The notes beneath the pieces were generated by a model. It was not told where the DNA came from. It saw only the letters and a program-made list of their open reading frames with translations, and did no database searches. Shown piece after piece: positions 4,763-6,617 of a stretch of DNA of 6,617 bases. Made by a program: the position numbers and the translations under genes. Source of the DNA: Chloroflexota bacterium (lineage in GTDB: Bacteria > Chloroflexota > Dehalococcoidia > Lucifugimonadales > UBA1127). Each line of letters opens with the position of its first letter. Positions within the stretch are counted from its first letter, which is position 1. The stretch spans positions 1-6,617 of the forward strand of contig JAPPNT010000137.1 in NCBI GenBank assembly GCA_028873745.1, read 5' to 3'.

Positions 4763-6617
4763 GCGCCTTCAATCCCGCTCCGCCCATCCGCCGCTGGCCT
4801 CTGCAGGCTGCCGCCCTGCTCCTGGCCCTCGCCGTCCTGCTGCTCTCCCCTGGGGCTGCCCGCGCCCAGTCGGCTGTGCCTACCGTGACCGGCGTCGCCA
4901 TCACCTCCAGCGCCGGCCCTGACGCAACCTATGCCCTCGGACAGAGAATCCGCGTCACCCTCACCTTCAGCGAAGCCGTTAACGTCTCCGGAACGCCGCA
5001 GGTCGCGATCGACATGGATCCCGCCGGTTGGGGCACGAAGTTGGCCAACTACCTGCGCGGCGGCGGCGGGACCCATCTGACCTTCGCCCACACCGTCGTC
5101 GAACCCAACTACTCAACGCAGGGCGTTGCCGTGCTCGCCAACTCCCTGGCCCTCAACGGCGGCTCTGTCACGTCCGTCTCGTCCGGGACGGCGGCCGCCC
5201 TGTCCCACGCCGGACTTGGCCATGACCCCAACCACAAGGTGAACTGGCAGATGATCGCGCCCACCGTCACCGGCGTCGCCGTCACCTCCGACCCCGGCGG
5301 CGACGACACCTACGCCATGGACGACGTGATTGAAGTCACGCTCACCTTCAGCGAAGCCGTGGCGGTGACCGGAACGCCGCAACTTGCCATTGACATGGAC
5401 CCGGCGCACTGGGGGACCAAGTGGGCCGCCTACCACGGCGGCAGCGGCTCAACCAGGCTGACCTTCACACACACCGTCGTCGAACCCAACCTCTCCACCC
5501 GGGGCGTCGCCGTGCTGGCCGACAGCCTCCGGCGCAACGGCGGCACAATCCGTTCCGTCTCGACGCAGACCGATGTCCAGCGCGCTCACGCCGGGCTTGA
5601 CCACGATGCCGGCCACAAGGTGGACTGGCGGATCGCCGGTTGTGAGCGGACCGCCCCCTCCTCCGTCTCCGCCCTCACCATCGGCCAGGGTGCCGTCGTT
5701 TCCTGGACCCTGCCCGCTGACCTCTCCGGCGCCTGCCGGGTCACCGGCTTCGTCGTCTCCGCCGTCCACCTGGAAGAACCCTTTGAGCAGCGCCACCATA
5801 TCATTGACCCGGAGGCGCGCTCCCACACCATCCGCGGCCTGATCCCCGGCGACCACCGCTTCGCCGTCAGCGTCGAGTACGCTGAGGGCGAGTCCGAAGA
5901 TTTCGAGGTCGCATACGCCAACAACGTCCCTGACGCCTGCATTTCGCTGGCGATCAAGCCCTACGCCCGCAACGCCGTCAGCGGCCGCATCACCAGCGTC
6001 AACGGCACCGGCTGCGAAGCCCGTGAGACCTTCGACCTCGAACTCAAGCGCTCCAGCGACGACTACTGGCGGGGCTACAGCGCGTTGCCGTGGAGGTACG
6101 TCGACACGCAAACCGATGCCAGCCAGCCCCACTTCATCTTCTACGGCATCGATCCCCACGTCGCCTACGACTTCCGCATCTCCGCCTATGACGCCTCGGA
6201 CAGCAAGTACTCGACCACCGCCCAGAGCGTCACCATCAAGGCCCAGGATCCCTCGGCGACGTCAGCAGCTGGCAGCCCGAGCGCCCGCTTCCTTGCCAAC
6301 AACAACGGCAACATCGTCGTCTCCTGGAACAGTTACAGCGCGCCGACTGGACGCACCGTCACCGGGATCGCCCTGGAGATCAAATCTTGCTCCGACCCCG
6401 CGATGGCGTCCTGCGACGGCGCCGTCATGTCAGCTTGGGTGCCCGTCTCCACGGAATCCAGCGCCCAATGGTTTACACGCTACCACCGTTTTACCGGATT
6501 GACCAATGGCGTGTACTACACCGCTCGCGTCGCGGCCCGCACCCACGCCAGCAGCGAGCCGGCCTCGACCGCCACCGACGCCTGGACTGCCTGGCTTCCG
6601 GCCACCCGGGTCTGGTC
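4759..6617 (+). CDS. Secreted surface protein with tandem SWM-like repeats and fibronectin-like domains, 3' partial
   Basis: The 619 visible codons end at the window edge. Residues 1-36 are a Sec signal peptide: RR at 11-12, hydrophobic core ~15-30 (AALLLALAVLLL), and an ARA-QS cleavage site after Ala36. Two tandem repeats follow (41-164 and 168-291), each with PTVTGVA.TS, LTFSEAV, GTPQ.AIDMDPA.WGTK, LTF.HTVVEPN.ST.GVAVLA.SL, NGG and HAGL.HD..HKV.W. These resemble the SWM/SwmB-type beta-sandwich repeats of exported proteins. Fibronectin type III-like domains come next: ~300-390 (VVSWTLPADLSGACRVTGFVV), ~393-495 (less clear) and ~506-600 (IVVSWNSYSAPTGRTVTGIAL, then GLTNGVYYTARVAA). The mature repeat region has no Cys, while each later domain has a pair (295/326, 394/419, 544/552), consistent with disulfides outside the cytoplasm. 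No enzyme motif or cell-wall anchor is visible; an anchor may lie past the window. Probably adhesion or surface structure. Confidence 0.9.
   Translation, partial: MSAFNPAPPIRRWPLQAAALLLALAVLLLSPGAARAQSAVPTVTGVAITSSAGPDATYALGQRIRVTLTFSEAVNVSGTPQVAIDMDPAGWGTKLANYLRGGGGTHLTFAHTVVEPNYSTQGVAVLANSLALNGGSVTSVSSGTAAALSHAGLGHDPNHKVNWQMIAPTVTGVAVTSDPGGDDTYAMDDVIEVTLTFSEAVAVTGTPQLAIDMDPAHWGTKWAAYHGGSGSTRLTFTHTVVEPNLSTRGVAVLADSLRRNGGTIRSVSTQTDVQRAHAGLDHDAGHKVDWRIAGCERTAPSSVSALTIGQGAVVSWTLPADLSGACRVTGFVVSAVHLEEPFEQRHHIIDPEARSHTIRGLIPGDHRFAVSVEYAEGESEDFEVAYANNVPDACISLAIKPYARNAVSGRITSVNGTGCEARETFDLELKRSSDDYWRGYSALPWRYVDTQTDASQPHFIFYGIDPHVAYDFRISAYDASDSKYSTTAQSVTIKAQDPSATSAAGSPSARFLANNNGNIVVSWNSYSAPTGRTVTGIALEIKSCSDPAMASCDGAVMSAWVPVSTESSAQWFTRYHRFTGLTNGVYYTARVAARTHASSEPASTATDAWTAWLPATRVW
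4879..5631 (+). repeat. Tandem duplication inside the surface-protein gene
   Basis: Unit 1 (4879-5250) and unit 2 (5260-5631) encode homologous ~124-residue domains with a 127-codon period. The DNA keeps identical runs such as CTCACCTTCAGCGAAGCCGT, present in both units, and GGAACGCCGCA shortly after each. Other parts differ at many codons, so this is an old duplication under protein-level selection, not a recent copy. Confidence 0.85.

Noticed and set aside
4315..5091. Minus-strand 258-codon frame across the intergenic region and the surface-protein start
   Set aside because: It runs through the dispersed repeat and promoter and is antisense to a signal peptide and repeat domain with clear homology on the plus strand.
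5449..6159. Minus-strand 236-codon Gly/Asp/Val-rich frame
   Set aside because: Mirror frame of the fibronectin-like coding sequence; composition is that of an antisense shadow.
1..6617. CRISPR array, tRNA or rRNA
   Set aside because: No regularly spaced short direct repeats, no cloverleaf and no rRNA-like conserved segments noticed on either strand.

Overview
The window is GC-rich, densely coded chromosomal DNA from a bacterium, most likely a Chloroflexota member (Dehalococcoidia/SAR202-like). I base this on the N-terminal extension of RecG (ELEARRGYDDRAVVGGLGRF type), the coupled small-protein/clan AA aspartic protease pair, and the secreted SWM-repeat plus fibronectin-like protein. These are recalled resemblances, so the taxonomic call is moderate.

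Layout: four genes lie on the minus strand from 4400 down to 1, and one large gene starts divergently on the plus strand. Read in the minus direction they are recG (4400-1890, complete, GTG start), a conserved 103-aa hypothetical protein (1785-1474), a 123-aa single-lobe aspartic protease overlapping it by 4 bp (1477-1106), and argS (984 to beyond base 1, first 328 codons only). On the plus strand, after a 358-bp divergent regulatory region, is a secreted protein (4759 to beyond 6617, 619 codons visible). It has a Sec signal peptide, two tandem ~124-aa repeats and fibronectin-like domains.

The minus-strand genes do not form one pathway. RecG rescues stalled replication forks, ArgS charges tRNA-Arg, and the two-gene cassette between them is an accessory-looking module with its own ribosome binding site and a candidate extended -10 promoter. 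The plus-strand protein is probably an exported surface protein.

The most interesting non-coding structures are: (a) a dispersed repeat of the GTTCGCCCTGAGC...GTCGAAGGG type, present once inside the recG reading frame and once upstream of recG; (b) a perfect 12-bp inverted repeat around the TTGACA box of the surface-protein promoter; (c) a short upstream reading frame with a strong Shine-Dalgarno site whose stop overlaps the surface-protein start (ATGA); (d) a terminator-like hairpin in the argS leader with an alternative partner over the argS ribosome binding site; (e) a degenerate 11-mer tandem repeat just after two different minus-strand stop codons. I saw no tRNA, rRNA, CRISPR array or insertion sequence.
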